NCBI RefSeq assembly: GCF_004363775.1
Contig: NZ_SNZE01000016.1
Coordinates: forward strand, 1 to 48,346
DNA: 48,346 bases
Direction: 5' to 3'
Source: Hydromonas duriensis
Lineage (GTDB): Bacteria > Pseudomonadota > Gammaproteobacteria > Burkholderiales > Burkholderiaceae
Positions 17,583-25,428 of the stretch are shown in pieces. Positions within the stretch are counted from its first letter, which is position 1, and the number at the start of each line of letters is the position of its first letter. The position numbers were made by a program, and so were the translations under genes. The notes below the pieces were generated by a model. The model saw nothing but the letters and a program-made list of their open reading frames with translations. It was not told the origin of the DNA and did no database searches.

Positions 17583-17612
17583 TTAGCAGTCTATGACAAA
17601 GAGTGCTAAAAT
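17583..17612 (+). promoter_or_regulatory. Candidate promoter of rpoH
   Basis: TTAGCA (17583-17588) and TAAAAT (17607-17612) are separated by 18 bp, placing transcription start about 33 nt before the rpoH ATG. A TAGGAG ribosome-binding site follows. Confidence 0.35.
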
Positions 17613-17651
17613 GATGCAGAACATTTATTTTTCTTTAGGAGAAAATTACTG

Positions 17652-18551
17652 ATGAGCGCTTACGCCGTCACGCCTTACATGAAATCTTATCAACAATTGC
17701 TCGCGGTTCCGACGTTTGGTGATTTGGATGCCTACGCCCGCGCAGTCAATAGTGTGCCCATGCTCACGCCCGAGCAGGAGTATGACTTGTCAATGGCGTA
17801 TCGTGCCGATCCGAATAACCTATATGCGGCACATACGTTGGTTATTTCGCACCTGCGGGTTGTTGTGGCGCAAGCGCGTAAGTACGCAGGTTATGGCTTA
17901 CCGCAAGGCGATTTGATTCAAGAAGGCTCAATTGGCCTCATGAAAGCCGTGAAACGTTTTGACCCGACGCGTGGCGTACGATTGGTGTCATTTGCGATGC
18001 ATTGGATTAAGGCTGAAATGCACGAGTACATCGTCAAAAACTGGCGCATGGTGAAAATTGCCACCACCAAAGCCCAGCGCAAGTTGTTTTTTAACCTGCG
18101 CAGCATGAAAGAAGGCGAGCACATGAGCCAAGACGAGATTCATAAAATGGCAAAGGTGTTGAGCGTTAAGCCTGAAGAAGTCGTGGAAATGGATAAGCGT
18201 TTGTCGGGGCGAGATATTGCGGTCGATGGCGGTATGGACGATGGCGACGAGCCGCAACACATGGTGCCTCTTGCTTATTTAGCGGATGAGACACAAGAGC
18301 CCACGCAAATTTTGGCGCGTCAACAAGAAGACAAGCGCCAAACCGAAGGTTTGCAAAATGCCTTGGCACTGCTTGACGAGCGTTCGCGCACCATTGTTCA
18401 GTCGCGCTGGTTGGCGAATGACGATGATAAAGCATTGACCTTACATGATTTGGCGGCTCAATTTGGCATCTCGGCTGAACGTGTGCGACAAATTGAAAGT
18501 GCTGCAATGAAAAAGATGAAGTCGTTTTTGAGCGAGGCCTATGCGCAGTAA
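17652..18551 (+). CDS. rpoH: RNA polymerase heat-shock sigma factor RpoH (sigma-32)
   Basis: RpoH directs RNA polymerase to chaperone and protease genes after heat or envelope stress. Region 2 includes DLIQEGSIGLMKAVKRFDP (88-106) and the -10-binding aromatic segment RLVSFAMHWIKAEM. The RpoH box QRKLFFNLR at 142-150, bound by chaperones and FtsH in this family, is the decisive feature against RpoD or RpoS. Region 4 ends with LAAQFGISAERVRQIESAAM. The length of 299 is slightly above E. coli sigma-32. No ftsEX genes precede it, unlike the enterobacterial arrangement. Confidence 0.97.
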   Translation: MSAYAVTPYMKSYQQLLAVPTFGDLDAYARAVNSVPMLTPEQEYDLSMAYRADPNNLYAAHTLVISHLRVVVAQARKYAGYGLPQGDLIQEGSIGLMKAVKRFDPTRGVRLVSFAMHWIKAEMHEYIVKNWRMVKIATTKAQRKLFFNLRSMKEGEHMSQDEIHKMAKVLSVKPEEVVEMDKRLSGRDIAVDGGMDDGDEPQHMVPLAYLADETQEPTQILARQQEDKRQTEGLQNALALLDERSRTIVQSRWLANDDDKALTLHDLAAQFGISAERVRQIESAAMKKMKSFLSEAYAQ

Positions 18552-18582
18552 TTTCAATGCAGATTGAATGCTTCATCATATG

Positions 18583-18612
18583 AAAAAAGGCGACGTGGGT
18601 TGCCTTTTTTTA
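18583..18612 (+). terminator. Intrinsic terminator of rpoH
   Basis: The stem AAAAAAGGCGAC (18583-18594) pairs with GTTGCCTTTTTT (18599-18610) with one G-U pair and continues into T residues, 31 nt after the rpoH stop. Confidence 0.85.
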
Positions 18613-18644
18613 TTAGAATACAGACTCAATAGATAAGGGGTTGA

Positions 18645-19109
18645 ATGATGCGAATGGTTCGTAATGTGTTGATGTACATGCTTTTGTGTGCGAGTACACA
18701 GATTCTGGCGCAGAGCAATGCGATGCCAGTGGATGGTGATTTGGTGGGTACTTGGGAGGGCGAGTTTCCTGCGAGTCAAGAGGTCAGTTGCAGTGCGTAT
18801 AAATGGACAATGACGCGCAAATCGGATGGTACTTATCGCTATCATGGTTATGATGACACACAGACCATCATTGATGATGAGGGCCGCTGGTGGGTTGATG
18901 CAGGTCATGCTACATATTTTGAAACTGTGAATACACAAGACGAAGTCCCAACCGAATATGCTTATAGTGTGAGCCAAAATAACATTAACAATAATAATGT
19001 TGAGGTTGAGTTTAAACAAATCAAACCGCTTGAGCAAGGTGAGTGTAGTCAAACATTTCGCTTTAGTGAACGCAAATCCGCAAATGCACAACCGAAGGAG
19101 ATGTCATGA
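18645..19109 (+). CDS. Exported protein of unknown function
   Basis: The family was not recognised. The 154-residue product starts with a hydrophobic signal peptide (VRNVLMYMLLCASTQILAQ, cleavage near residue 23-26). The mature part of about 128 residues has GTWEGEF near the start, YRYHGYDD, a WWVD motif and an N-rich segment (QNNINNNN). Two Cys, in SCSAY and GECSQ, could form one disulfide. The G-T-W opening followed by alternating strands is reminiscent of small lipocalin or heat-shock HslJ-like barrels, but this is a guess. An ATG at 18648 is an equally good start, being 7 nt from AAGGGG. Its stop overlaps the ubiK start by 4 nt (ATGA), so the two are translationally coupled. Confidence 0.8.
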   Translation: MMRMVRNVLMYMLLCASTQILAQSNAMPVDGDLVGTWEGEFPASQEVSCSAYKWTMTRKSDGTYRYHGYDDTQTIIDDEGRWWVDAGHATYFETVNTQDEVPTEYAYSVSQNNINNNNVEVEFKQIKPLEQGECSQTFRFSERKSANAQPKEMS

Positions 19110-19354
19110 ACAATTGGCAAGAGCAATGGAAAACTAACGTTGAAAAAACAGTTGAGCAATTGACTAAAAATACGCCTTTTGCTGAAATGGGGCAAAATGC
19201 CAAGGCATTTTTTACCAGTGCGTTGCAAAAGCTGGATGTCGTGACGCGTGAGGAATTTGATATTCAGGTCGCCATGTTGGCGCGCACGCGCGAAAAGTTA
19301 GATGCTTTAGAAAAGCAAGTCGCTGCTTTGGAGCAAGGTTTAAGTAATAAGTAA
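19106..19354 (+). CDS. ubiK: Ubiquinone biosynthesis accessory factor UbiK
   Basis: UbiK (YqiC/BMFP family) is a small trimeric membrane-binding protein that helps UbiJ and the soluble Ubi complex in aerobic ubiquinone synthesis. The 82-residue length is exact for the family. An amphipathic N-terminal half (FAEMGQNAKAFFTSAL) is followed by VVTREEFDIQ and a C-terminal coiled coil (REKLDALEKQVAALE). It overlaps the upstream exported-protein gene by ATGA. The other quinone gene in the window is ubiG, far away. Confidence 0.93.
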   Translation: MNNWQEQWKTNVEKTVEQLTKNTPFAEMGQNAKAFFTSALQKLDVVTREEFDIQVAMLARTREKLDALEKQVAALEQGLSNK

Positions 19355-19391
19355 GCCGCTGCTGAAAAAAATAGAGGGTTAGAAGTTAGAA

Positions 19392-19418
19392 GCGGCCGAG
19401 TGTTCAGCTCGCTTTTTT
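19392..19418 (+). terminator. Intrinsic terminator after ubiK
   Basis: CGAG (19397-19400) pairs with CTCG (19408-19411), with partial extension outward, followed by CTTTTTT. The core stem is short, but the T-run is clear. Confidence 0.6.
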
Positions 19419-19433
19419 AATTTTTTCATCGTT

Positions 19434-19757
19434 ATGAGTGATGTATGTATTGCCTGTGGCGCGTGTTGCGCCACTTTTCGTGTCTCGTTTTATTGGGCAG
19501 AAACAGATGCCCATCCTGATGGGGCTGTGCCTGTTGAGTTAACAGAGCCTGTAAGTGCTCACTTTGTTGCCATGCGAGGTACAAATCAAGCTCGCCCACG
19601 TTGCATTGCGCTACAGGGCGATATTGGTCAACCGGCAGGCTGTGGCATCTATGCCCAACGTTCAAGTACATGCCGTGAGTTTGAGATGGGCGATGCGCGC
19701 TGTGCTCAAGCAAGGGCTGGTTTCGGCTTGCCACCATTGGAATCAGAGTTCTTCTGA
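19434..19757 (+). CDS. YkgJ-family CxxCxxCC metal-cluster protein
   Basis: This is a small cytoplasmic cysteine-rich protein of the zinc/iron-chelating YkgJ family, whose biochemical role is unknown. The N-terminal CIACGACC gives Cys 5, 8, 11 and 12, and further Cys occur in RPRCIAL, AGCGIY, STCREF and ARCAQA. Eight or more conserved Cys in 107 residues point to one or more metal centres. It begins 15 nt after the ubiK terminator and has no strong Shine-Dalgarno sequence. Confidence 0.88.
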   Translation: MSDVCIACGACCATFRVSFYWAETDAHPDGAVPVELTEPVSAHFVAMRGTNQARPRCIALQGDIGQPAGCGIYAQRSSTCREFEMGDARCAQARAGFGLPPLESEFF

Positions 19758-19859
19758 GTGTTGCGTTCGTTTCAATCATTTCAATAAAAGTTCAGTGAGG
19801 TTGTGACGCACCTTGCAGGCGTTATTGCATTTCTTCACTAAACTGGTATTGGAGCTGTT

Positions 19860-20744
19860 GTGTTTTCGTTGTCAAAAAAATCCCTGTCTGTCCTCGCCTT
19901 GCTCGAAGTATCAATCTTTTGGGGGTTGTGTTGGATGGGTTATCGACAGCTGTATTCGCTTGGTATGAGTGCCATGGGTGCGGCTGTGTCCACTTCTTTA
20001 GTGGCAACTGTTGTATCTGGTTTGCTGGCAAAGCGTGCGCTGTGCGCTGGGGAGTGGCGCGAAACGCCCCCTTCGCGTTTGGCCATGCTGATGTTGTCCT
20101 CTGCGGTGGGTGCGCTTGGTTTTACTTGGGGAATGGTGCATGGTGAAGTCATGCGGGTGATGTTGCTGTTTTATTTGATGCCCGTGTGGACTGTAATTTT
20201 GGCGCATTTTGTGGTGAAAGAAAAAACCAATTGGGCGGGCTGGTTGGGAACAGGGATGGGGCTGATGGGCGCGGCTTTTATGTTGTACGATTCTAAACTT
20301 GGCCTGCCATTTCCTTCAAGTACGGCTGAGTGGGCGGGGCTGACTGCGGGCATCGGGGCTGGTGCGTTGAATATTCTGGTTAAACAAACGCCGAATATTC
20401 GAGCGGATAGTTTGACCTTCTTTTTGTCTTTGGGCGGGTTAATTTTGGGTTTGTTTTTAGTGTGCTTTGAGCAAGGTTCGCATTTGCCGTCATCGGGTAA
20501 TGTTTGGTCTGCTGTGTTTATAACGATGCTTATGGGATGTTTGTTGCTGTTGACCAACCGCATGTATCAGTTTGGTGTCAAGCATTTGACCTCTCATCAG
20601 GTTGTTGTGATTTTACCTTTTGAGTTGGTGATAGGTGCTGTGTCCAGTTGGTTGTTGGCGGGTGAGTTGCTAAGTGAACGGGCTTTGCTTGGCGGTGTGT
20701 TGATTTTAGGCGCGGGTATGGTGTCGGCGTGGTGGAGTGAGTAA
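19860..20744 (+). CDS. EamA/DMT-family transporter
   Basis: This is an inner-membrane drug/metabolite exporter of the 10-TM EamA class. Two EamA repeats are visible. The first is about 12-140, with FWGLCWMG at the start and a conserved PVWTVILAHFVVKEK end. The second is about 155-290, ending LPFELVIGAVSSWLLAGE and GGVLILGAG. The GTG start at 19860 is supported by GGAG 5 nt upstream. Substrate cannot be predicted; amino acids, metabolites or drugs are all known for the family. The length of 294 is typical. Confidence 0.9.
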   Translation: MFSLSKKSLSVLALLEVSIFWGLCWMGYRQLYSLGMSAMGAAVSTSLVATVVSGLLAKRALCAGEWRETPPSRLAMLMLSSAVGALGFTWGMVHGEVMRVMLLFYLMPVWTVILAHFVVKEKTNWAGWLGTGMGLMGAAFMLYDSKLGLPFPSSTAEWAGLTAGIGAGALNILVKQTPNIRADSLTFFLSLGGLILGLFLVCFEQGSHLPSSGNVWSAVFITMLMGCLLLLTNRMYQFGVKHLTSHQVVVILPFELVIGAVSSWLLAGELLSERALLGGVLILGAGMVSAWWSE

Positions 20745-20783
20745 TATCGCGCTGTACTTTGCACTTTTTGGCTGGCTTAAATG

Positions 20784-20816
20784 ACAACAAACCCTCCGTT
20801 TTGGAGGGTTTGTTGT
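20784..20816. terminator. Bidirectional terminator between eamA-type gene and aqpZ
   Basis: A perfect 14-bp stem (20784-20797 with 20803-20816; core ACCCTCC/GGAGGGT) lies between the convergent genes. The T-runs are weak, so stem strength would have to do the work. Confidence 0.7.
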
Positions 20817-20838
20817 GTATGTCAAGGATGAGAAGAGA

Positions 20839-21537
20839 TTATTTCTCTGACTTAACGACTCTGAACAAGAGTGCGCCGATGATGCCGCCAACAATCGGTG
20901 CGACCCAGAATAACCACAACTGTGACATTGCGCCTGTTTGGGCGAACAACGCGACGCCTGTTGAACGCGCTGGATTTACAGAAGTGTTGGTGACTGGAAT
21001 TGAAATCAAGTGAATCAAGGTCAATGCCAAACCGATGGCGATAGGTGCGAAGCCCGCAGGCGCATCTTTATGGGTCACGCCCATGATGATGAACAGGAAG
21101 ATGGCCGTCATGATGACTTCGGTAATCAAAGCAGACATCATGCTGAAGTGTCCGGGAGACAGTTCGCCGTAGCCGTTGGATGCAAAACCACCCACCCCTT
21201 TAAAGTCCGCTTTGCCGTAAACAATCATGAATAAAACTGCTGCGGCGACGATGGCTCCTAAAACTTGAGCTGTGACGTAACCTGCAATATCTTTAGCTTC
21301 AAAACGCCCGCCTGCCCATAAACCAAAAGTGACCGCTGGGTTGAAGTGACCACCAGAAATAGGGCCAACCGTGTAAGCCATGGTTAATACCGTTAAGCCG
21401 AAAGCAAAAGACACGCCCGTTAAGCCGATGCCAATTGAATTGGTCGCGTCAGGAAAAGCCGCCGCCAAAACTGCGCTGCCACAACCACCCAATACCAGCC
21501 AAAATGTGCCGATAAATTCTGCTAATAATTTATTCAT
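20839..21537 (-). CDS. aqpZ: Aquaporin Z, water channel
   Basis: AqpZ is a six-helix inner-membrane channel for rapid water flux. Both NPA boxes are present (66-68 in GGHFNPAVT and 188-190 in SVNPARS). The selectivity filter is F44, H176, T185 and R191, the water-selective AqpZ set rather than the wider glycerol filter. The length of 232 matches E. coli AqpZ. GGAG lies just before the ATG. A TATAAT on the minus strand at 21647-21642 could be its -10 box, although no convincing -35 was found. Confidence 0.96.
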   Translation of the reverse strand: MNKLLAEFIGTFWLVLGGCGSAVLAAAFPDATNSIGIGLTGVSFAFGLTVLTMAYTVGPISGGHFNPAVTFGLWAGGRFEAKDIAGYVTAQVLGAIVAAAVLFMIVYGKADFKGVGGFASNGYGELSPGHFSMMSALITEVIMTAIFLFIIMGVTHKDAPAGFAPIAIGLALTLIHLISIPVTNTSVNPARSTGVALFAQTGAMSQLWLFWVAPIVGGIIGALLFRVVKSEK

Positions 21538-21973
21538 GTGAACTCCTACTTAAAAAATGAAAATGCCTCATAAGTGGCGCATGATTGTGATGCCATTCAA
21601 CGCATGCCACAACGAAACCGTTTTGTGTCACGTTGCGGGGGATTATAAGTGAATTTGTAAAGGTGTATTTGAAAAGGTTGTGTTTTTTATATAAAAATTT
21701 ATTTTTTAAAAGGCTTTAGTTGTATTTATTTATTGCTTAACACTATTATTTAAATAGTCAAAAAAACACTGGTTGGTGTTAAGCGATGTCTCGATTCACA
21801 GTATGTGCGACTTCAAAAAACACTTGCACGGATTGAAAATTTGGCGCATTCTTGCGCGTTAACGGCGTGGCGTTTTTTATTGTCCGTTTAAGTAAATATT
21901 AAAAAAGATTGGTGTGTGCATAACGTGCTAGCCAATAGGATTAAATACATAACAATGCTTTTTGGAGACACAT
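21538..21973. other. 436-bp divergent intergenic region with structured leader before the permease
   Basis: No gene was found. The left 150 bp hold the aqpZ upstream region. At 21735-21784 a 9-bp outer stem (GCTTAACAC with GTGTTAAGC) encloses an inner hairpin (ACTATT 21742-21747 with AATAGT 21753-21758). The 3' arm can alternatively pair with AACAC at 21765-21769. Further down, GCGCA-TTCT-TGCGC (21844-21857) and AACG-GCGTGG-CGTT followed by TTTT (21861-21878) look like a terminator. The permease ATG is about 95 nt beyond. This layout fits a regulated leader, but no known riboswitch class was recognised. Confidence 0.45.
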
Positions 21974-23449
21974 ATGAGTTCTTTGTTTAATCGCTTGATG
22001 CGAACAAAATCAGTGGATGCCGAAGCGGGTGCGGCAGGTGCTCATGGCGGCCATAGTGGCGATGAATTAAATCGCACTTTAGGTCTATTTTCGTTGGTGA
22101 TGCTGGGTGTGGGGGCAACCATTGGCACGGGGATTTTCTTTGCCATGGTCGAGGCAGTACCGAAAGCGGGGCCTGCGGTGATTTATTCGTTTTTAATTGC
22201 AGGCTTGGCCGCGGCTTTAACGGCATTGTGTTACGCGGAGTTGGCATCGAGCATCCCTGCATCGGGTTCTGCGTATTCATACACGTACGTCGCGATTGGT
22301 GAGTTTGCGGCGTATATTGTGGGGGCGTGTTTGTTGCTCGAATACGCTTTGGCGGCCAGCGCAACGTCAATTGGTTGGTCAGAATATTTGAACAGCTTTT
22401 TAAATCATGCGTTTGGTGTGGAAATACCCGATTATTTGCGCAGTCCGCTGATTGTCTCGGGCGAGCATGGCAATGAAATTCATTGGGGACATTTTAATTT
22501 GCCCCCAATGATTTTAGTGAGCATGTGCTGTTTCTTACTGTTACGCGGCGCTAGCGAGTCCGCTGCAGTCAACGCCATCATGGTTTTGATAAAGATTGGG
22601 ATTTTGGTGTTTTTCTCGGCGATTGCATTCACGGCGTTTAGTACAGAACACTTTAAGCCTTTTAATCCCTACGGTTTAATGGGCAATGGTCAGGAAGGTA
22701 AAGGCGTTTTGGCGGCTGCAGGCACAATCTTTTTCTCGTTTATCGGTTTAGATACCGTGGCCACAGCGGGGGCAGAGGTTAAAAATCCAAAACGTAACGT
22801 GCCTTTGGGCATCATCATCGCATTGTTGATTGTGGTGGCGGCGTATATCACCGTAGCTGTTGCGGCCATGGGGGCGCAACCCGCAGCCGAGTTTAGCGGT
22901 CAAGAGGCGGGGTTGGCGGCAATTTTGGAGAAAGTCACGGGTTCGGGCTGGCCCGCATTGTTGTTGTCGGCAGGTGCGGTGATTTCGGTGTTTAGTGTGA
23001 CCTTGGTGACAATCTACGGTCAAACCCGTATTTTGTTTGCCATTTCGCGAGATGGTTTAATTCCAGAAAAATTTCGTACCGTGAACCCGCGCACTTTAGC
23101 GCCCGTGTTCAATACGGTGGTGGTTTGTATTTTTGTGGGCTTAATTGGTGGCTTTGTGGACTCAGGCTATTTGTGGGACATGGTCAGCATGGGGACTTTG
23201 GTTGCGTTTTCAGTAGTCTCGATTGGTGTCATCGTCATGCGCTATAAAGCCCCTGATATGGTGCGCGGATTTAAATTGCCTTTTGGCGCATGGACCATTC
23301 CAACGGCGAGTGTCTTGGTGTGTGGCTGGATTATTTCTGACCTATCAAAGGCAACGTACACCGTTTTTACCATTTGGATTGGTTTGGCGATATTGGGTTA
23401 CTTTATGTATGGCTTGCGCCACTCAAAATTGGCTAACAAAGGGGATTGA
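21974..23449 (+). CDS. APC-family amino acid permease (cationic amino acid transporter type)
   Basis: This is an inner-membrane amino acid transporter of the APC superfamily. About 12-14 hydrophobic helices are visible. Helix 1 carries the substrate-binding GVGATIGTGIFF motif, and the FFSFIGLDTVATAGAEVKNPKRN segment is characteristic of the CAT/YfnA branch. The ATG at 21974 has GGAG 6 nt upstream; an in-frame TTG at 21962 is unlikely. The N-terminus is a hydrophilic tail containing HGGH. It is directly followed, 2 nt away, by a universal stress protein gene. Fused permease-USP proteins are known in this family, so a functional link is plausible. Arginine, lysine or neutral amino acids are possible substrates. 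Confidence 0.92.
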   Translation: MSSLFNRLMRTKSVDAEAGAAGAHGGHSGDELNRTLGLFSLVMLGVGATIGTGIFFAMVEAVPKAGPAVIYSFLIAGLAAALTALCYAELASSIPASGSAYSYTYVAIGEFAAYIVGACLLLEYALAASATSIGWSEYLNSFLNHAFGVEIPDYLRSPLIVSGEHGNEIHWGHFNLPPMILVSMCCFLLLRGASESAAVNAIMVLIKIGILVFFSAIAFTAFSTEHFKPFNPYGLMGNGQEGKGVLAAAGTIFFSFIGLDTVATAGAEVKNPKRNVPLGIIIALLIVVAAYITVAVAAMGAQPAAEFSGQEAGLAAILEKVTGSGWPALLLSAGAVISVFSVTLVTIYGQTRILFAISRDGLIPEKFRTVNPRTLAPVFNTVVVCIFVGLIGGFVDSGYLWDMVSMGTLVAFSVVSIGVIVMRYKAPDMVRGFKLPFGAWTIPTASVLVCGWIISDLSKATYTVFTIWIGLAILGYFMYGLRHSKLANKGD

Positions 23450-23451
23450 AA

Positions 23452-24336
23452 ATGAAAACCTGTTTAGTGGGGTACACGCCTGATTATGCGGGGCAAGAAG
23501 CCTTGGCTTTGGCGCGCATGATGACGGCAACCAGTGGCTCTAATTTAGTCGTGTGTACTGTTGTCCCCGAAGTGTGGGGGCATCCATCGCTTGCACCCGT
23601 GGATAAAGAGTACGGTGATTTTTTAGCACAGCATGCTCAAGCGACTTTGGATAAAGCGCGTGCGCAATTGGCGGATGTGGCGAATGTGCGTTATATCAAG
23701 TTTGGCGCGAGTTCAGCGACGGTCGGTTTGACACAAGCAGCGAAGCAAGAGGGCGCGGACATCATTGTGCTGGGTTCGTCGCGCGATGGCTCTTCGGGGC
23801 GTTTGTCGGTGGGCGGTGTCGCGGGTGAGATTATGCATTTGGCCGAAGTGCCGATTGCGATGGCACCTCGTGATTTTCGAGTGAAACTGGGTACGCAATT
23901 ACCGCGTTTGACTTGTGCATATTCAGGCTCAGAGGAAGCCAGCGGCACGGTGCTTGAGGCTTTGGGTATCGCAACTGAGCTGGGTGTGTCATTGCGATTG
24001 GTGAGTTTTGCGGTGCGCGATCGTCAGATGTATCCGTCATTAATTGGCTATCAGGCTGAAAAAGAAGTTCAAGCGGCATGGCGAGAGCAAGCGCGGGTGT
24101 CCTTGGAGCGCGTATGTAAACAATTGGCAGGACACGAGCCTGCAATTGAAATCGACGTTGCTGAGGGAGAGACATGGGAAGATGCACTCAGCAGCATTGA
24201 ATGGGAAGCTGGAGAAGTGCTGGCTTTAGGCTCGAGTCGAATGGGGGTTTTGCAGCGAGTGTTTTTAGGCTCAAATGCTAAAAAAATCATGAAAGCTTCG
24301 CCCGTGCCCGTTATGGTTTTGCCAAGAGCGTCCTAA
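23452..24336 (+). CDS. Tandem-domain universal stress protein
   Basis: This is a cytoplasmic protein with two UspA domains in one chain, 294 residues. Domain 1 spans about 1-140 and ends with GSSRDGSSGRLSVGGVAGEI..PIAMAPR. Domain 2 spans about 150-294 and ends with GSSRMGVLQRVFLGSNAKKI..PVPVMVLP. Both show the G-x2-G-x9-G(S/T) pattern of ATP-binding Usp domains, more cleanly in the second. The ATG at 23452 with AAAGGGG about 7 nt upstream is preferred over TTG at 23446. The gene starts 2 nt after the permease stop, so one mRNA almost certainly encodes both. Confidence 0.92.
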   Translation: MKTCLVGYTPDYAGQEALALARMMTATSGSNLVVCTVVPEVWGHPSLAPVDKEYGDFLAQHAQATLDKARAQLADVANVRYIKFGASSATVGLTQAAKQEGADIIVLGSSRDGSSGRLSVGGVAGEIMHLAEVPIAMAPRDFRVKLGTQLPRLTCAYSGSEEASGTVLEALGIATELGVSLRLVSFAVRDRQMYPSLIGYQAEKEVQAAWREQARVSLERVCKQLAGHEPAIEIDVAEGETWEDALSSIEWEAGEVLALGSSRMGVLQRVFLGSNAKKIMKASPVPVMVLPRAS

Positions 24337-24355
24337 ATTGCACAAAGCCATACAA

Positions 24356-24392
24356 AAAATAAAGCCCCAGCCTTACGCTGGGGCTTTATTTT
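24356..24392. terminator. Bidirectional terminator between usp and ruvX
   Basis: A perfect 15-bp stem (24356-24370 with 24378-24392; core AAAGCCCCAG/CTGGGGCTTT) has A residues on one side and T residues on the other. It serves the convergent usp (+) and ruvX (-) genes. Confidence 0.92.
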
Positions 24393-24400
24393 GCCTATGC

Positions 24401-24814
24401 TTAACATTCATTGAGGTATTGTTGCAAAATCAGAGCGGCCGCTTGGTCGTCTTGTACTGCGGCGCGGATTTTGCCGTTGCTTGAACGGGTTGTTTTAGGA
24501 CGAAGCACGGCGGAGGAGTAACGCTCATCAACTTCGGCCACGGGGACTTGTAAAATATTACGCAACTGTTCGATAAAAGCCAAGCATGTGGCCGTCATGT
24601 CATGCGCCGTGCCATCGGGATGGCGAGGCACACCCACGAAAAGTTGCTGGACTTGCCACTCTCGCATCAATTTTTCAATGGCGCGAATCACTTGCGCATC
24701 ATCGATGCGTTGTAGCACGCTCAAAGGTTCTGCGTGGCGGGTCAGCGTGTTCCCCACCGCGACACCCACACGTTTCAAACCATAATCAATGCCAATATAT
24801 GTTTGAATCGACAT
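24401..24814 (-). CDS. ruvX: RNase H-fold nuclease RuvX/YqgF
   Basis: YqgF is an RNase H-fold nuclease related to RuvC, implicated in pre-16S rRNA 5' processing and possibly in Holliday junction resolution. The first acidic motif is GIDYGLKRVGVAVG near residue 8, the second is VDERYSSA near residue 99, and the final acidic residue is in VQDDQAAALILQQYL. The length of 137 is standard. It overlaps the yqgE stop by one nucleotide (TAATG), and the yqgE-yqgF pair is widely conserved. Confidence 0.94.
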   Translation of the reverse strand: MSIQTYIGIDYGLKRVGVAVGNTLTRHAEPLSVLQRIDDAQVIRAIEKLMREWQVQQLFVGVPRHPDGTAHDMTATCLAFIEQLRNILQVPVAEVDERYSSAVLRPKTTRSSNGKIRAAVQDDQAAALILQQYLNEC

Positions 24815-25428
24815 TATGCGTGTCCAGCCTGTTCGGACAGCATGGCCGCATCGAAGCCAAGTAAGCGCAGAGCTTGGTCGTATTTTTCACGTGGCAATGT
24901 TTCAAAAAGTACGTGCTCATCAGCGGGTACGTTCAGCCACGCATTGCGTGCCAATTCATTTTCTAGTTGTCCCGCGCCCCAGCCCGCGTACCCTAAAGCC
25001 AAAAGCATGTGGCGAGGCCCCGCGCCTCGTGCCACATCCTCAAGAATGTCACGAGAGCTTGTCAAACCCAGATTGTCACTGACTTGAATGGTCGCGGCAT
25101 ATTTTTGAAAAGGCGAGTGCAAGACAAAACCGCGTTCAGTTTGGACAGGGCCGCCGACCAATACATTGTCCGTGGCATGTGCAGCGTATTGGATTTGCAC
25201 ATCATCAGCCACCTGAAGTTTAGACAGTACGTCAGAAATGGTGACATCGGATGTTCGATTGACCACAAGACCCAGTGCGCCCGTTGCGCTGTGTTCGCAT
25301 ACATAAATCACTGTGCGTTCAAATGCATCACCGTGCTGACTGGGCATGGCGATTAAAAATTGCCCCGTCAAATTCATGGTTGTTGGTTTAGATGTGTCGG
25401 CGGAAAGAGTGTTTTTTTCAATGTTCAT
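24814..25428 (-). CDS. YqgE/AlgH family protein (DUF179)
   Basis: This is a conserved cytoplasmic protein of unknown biochemical function. The family core starts at MNLTGQFLIAMP (residue 18) and includes VIYVCEHSATGALGLVVNR, VLVGGPVQTERGFVLH and the GYAGWGAGQLENEL segment. The annotated start gives a 17-residue extension rich in Ser/Thr. A start at the internal ATG at 25377 would match the E. coli YqgE length better. Neither start has a good Shine-Dalgarno sequence. It is coupled to ruvX downstream. Confidence 0.9.
   Translation of the reverse strand: MNIEKNTLSADTSKPTTMNLTGQFLIAMPSQHGDAFERTVIYVCEHSATGALGLVVNRTSDVTISDVLSKLQVADDVQIQYAAHATDNVLVGGPVQTERGFVLHSPFQKYAATIQVSDNLGLTSSRDILEDVARGAGPRHMLLALGYAGWGAGQLENELARNAWLNVPADEHVLFETLPREKYDQALRLLGFDAAMLSEQAGHA

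Noticed and set aside
18576-19091. A 171-codon minus-strand frame over the exported-protein gene
   Set aside because: The plus-strand frame has a signal peptide, a ribosome-binding site and coupling to ubiK. The minus frame has none of these and its 3' end crosses the rpoH terminator.
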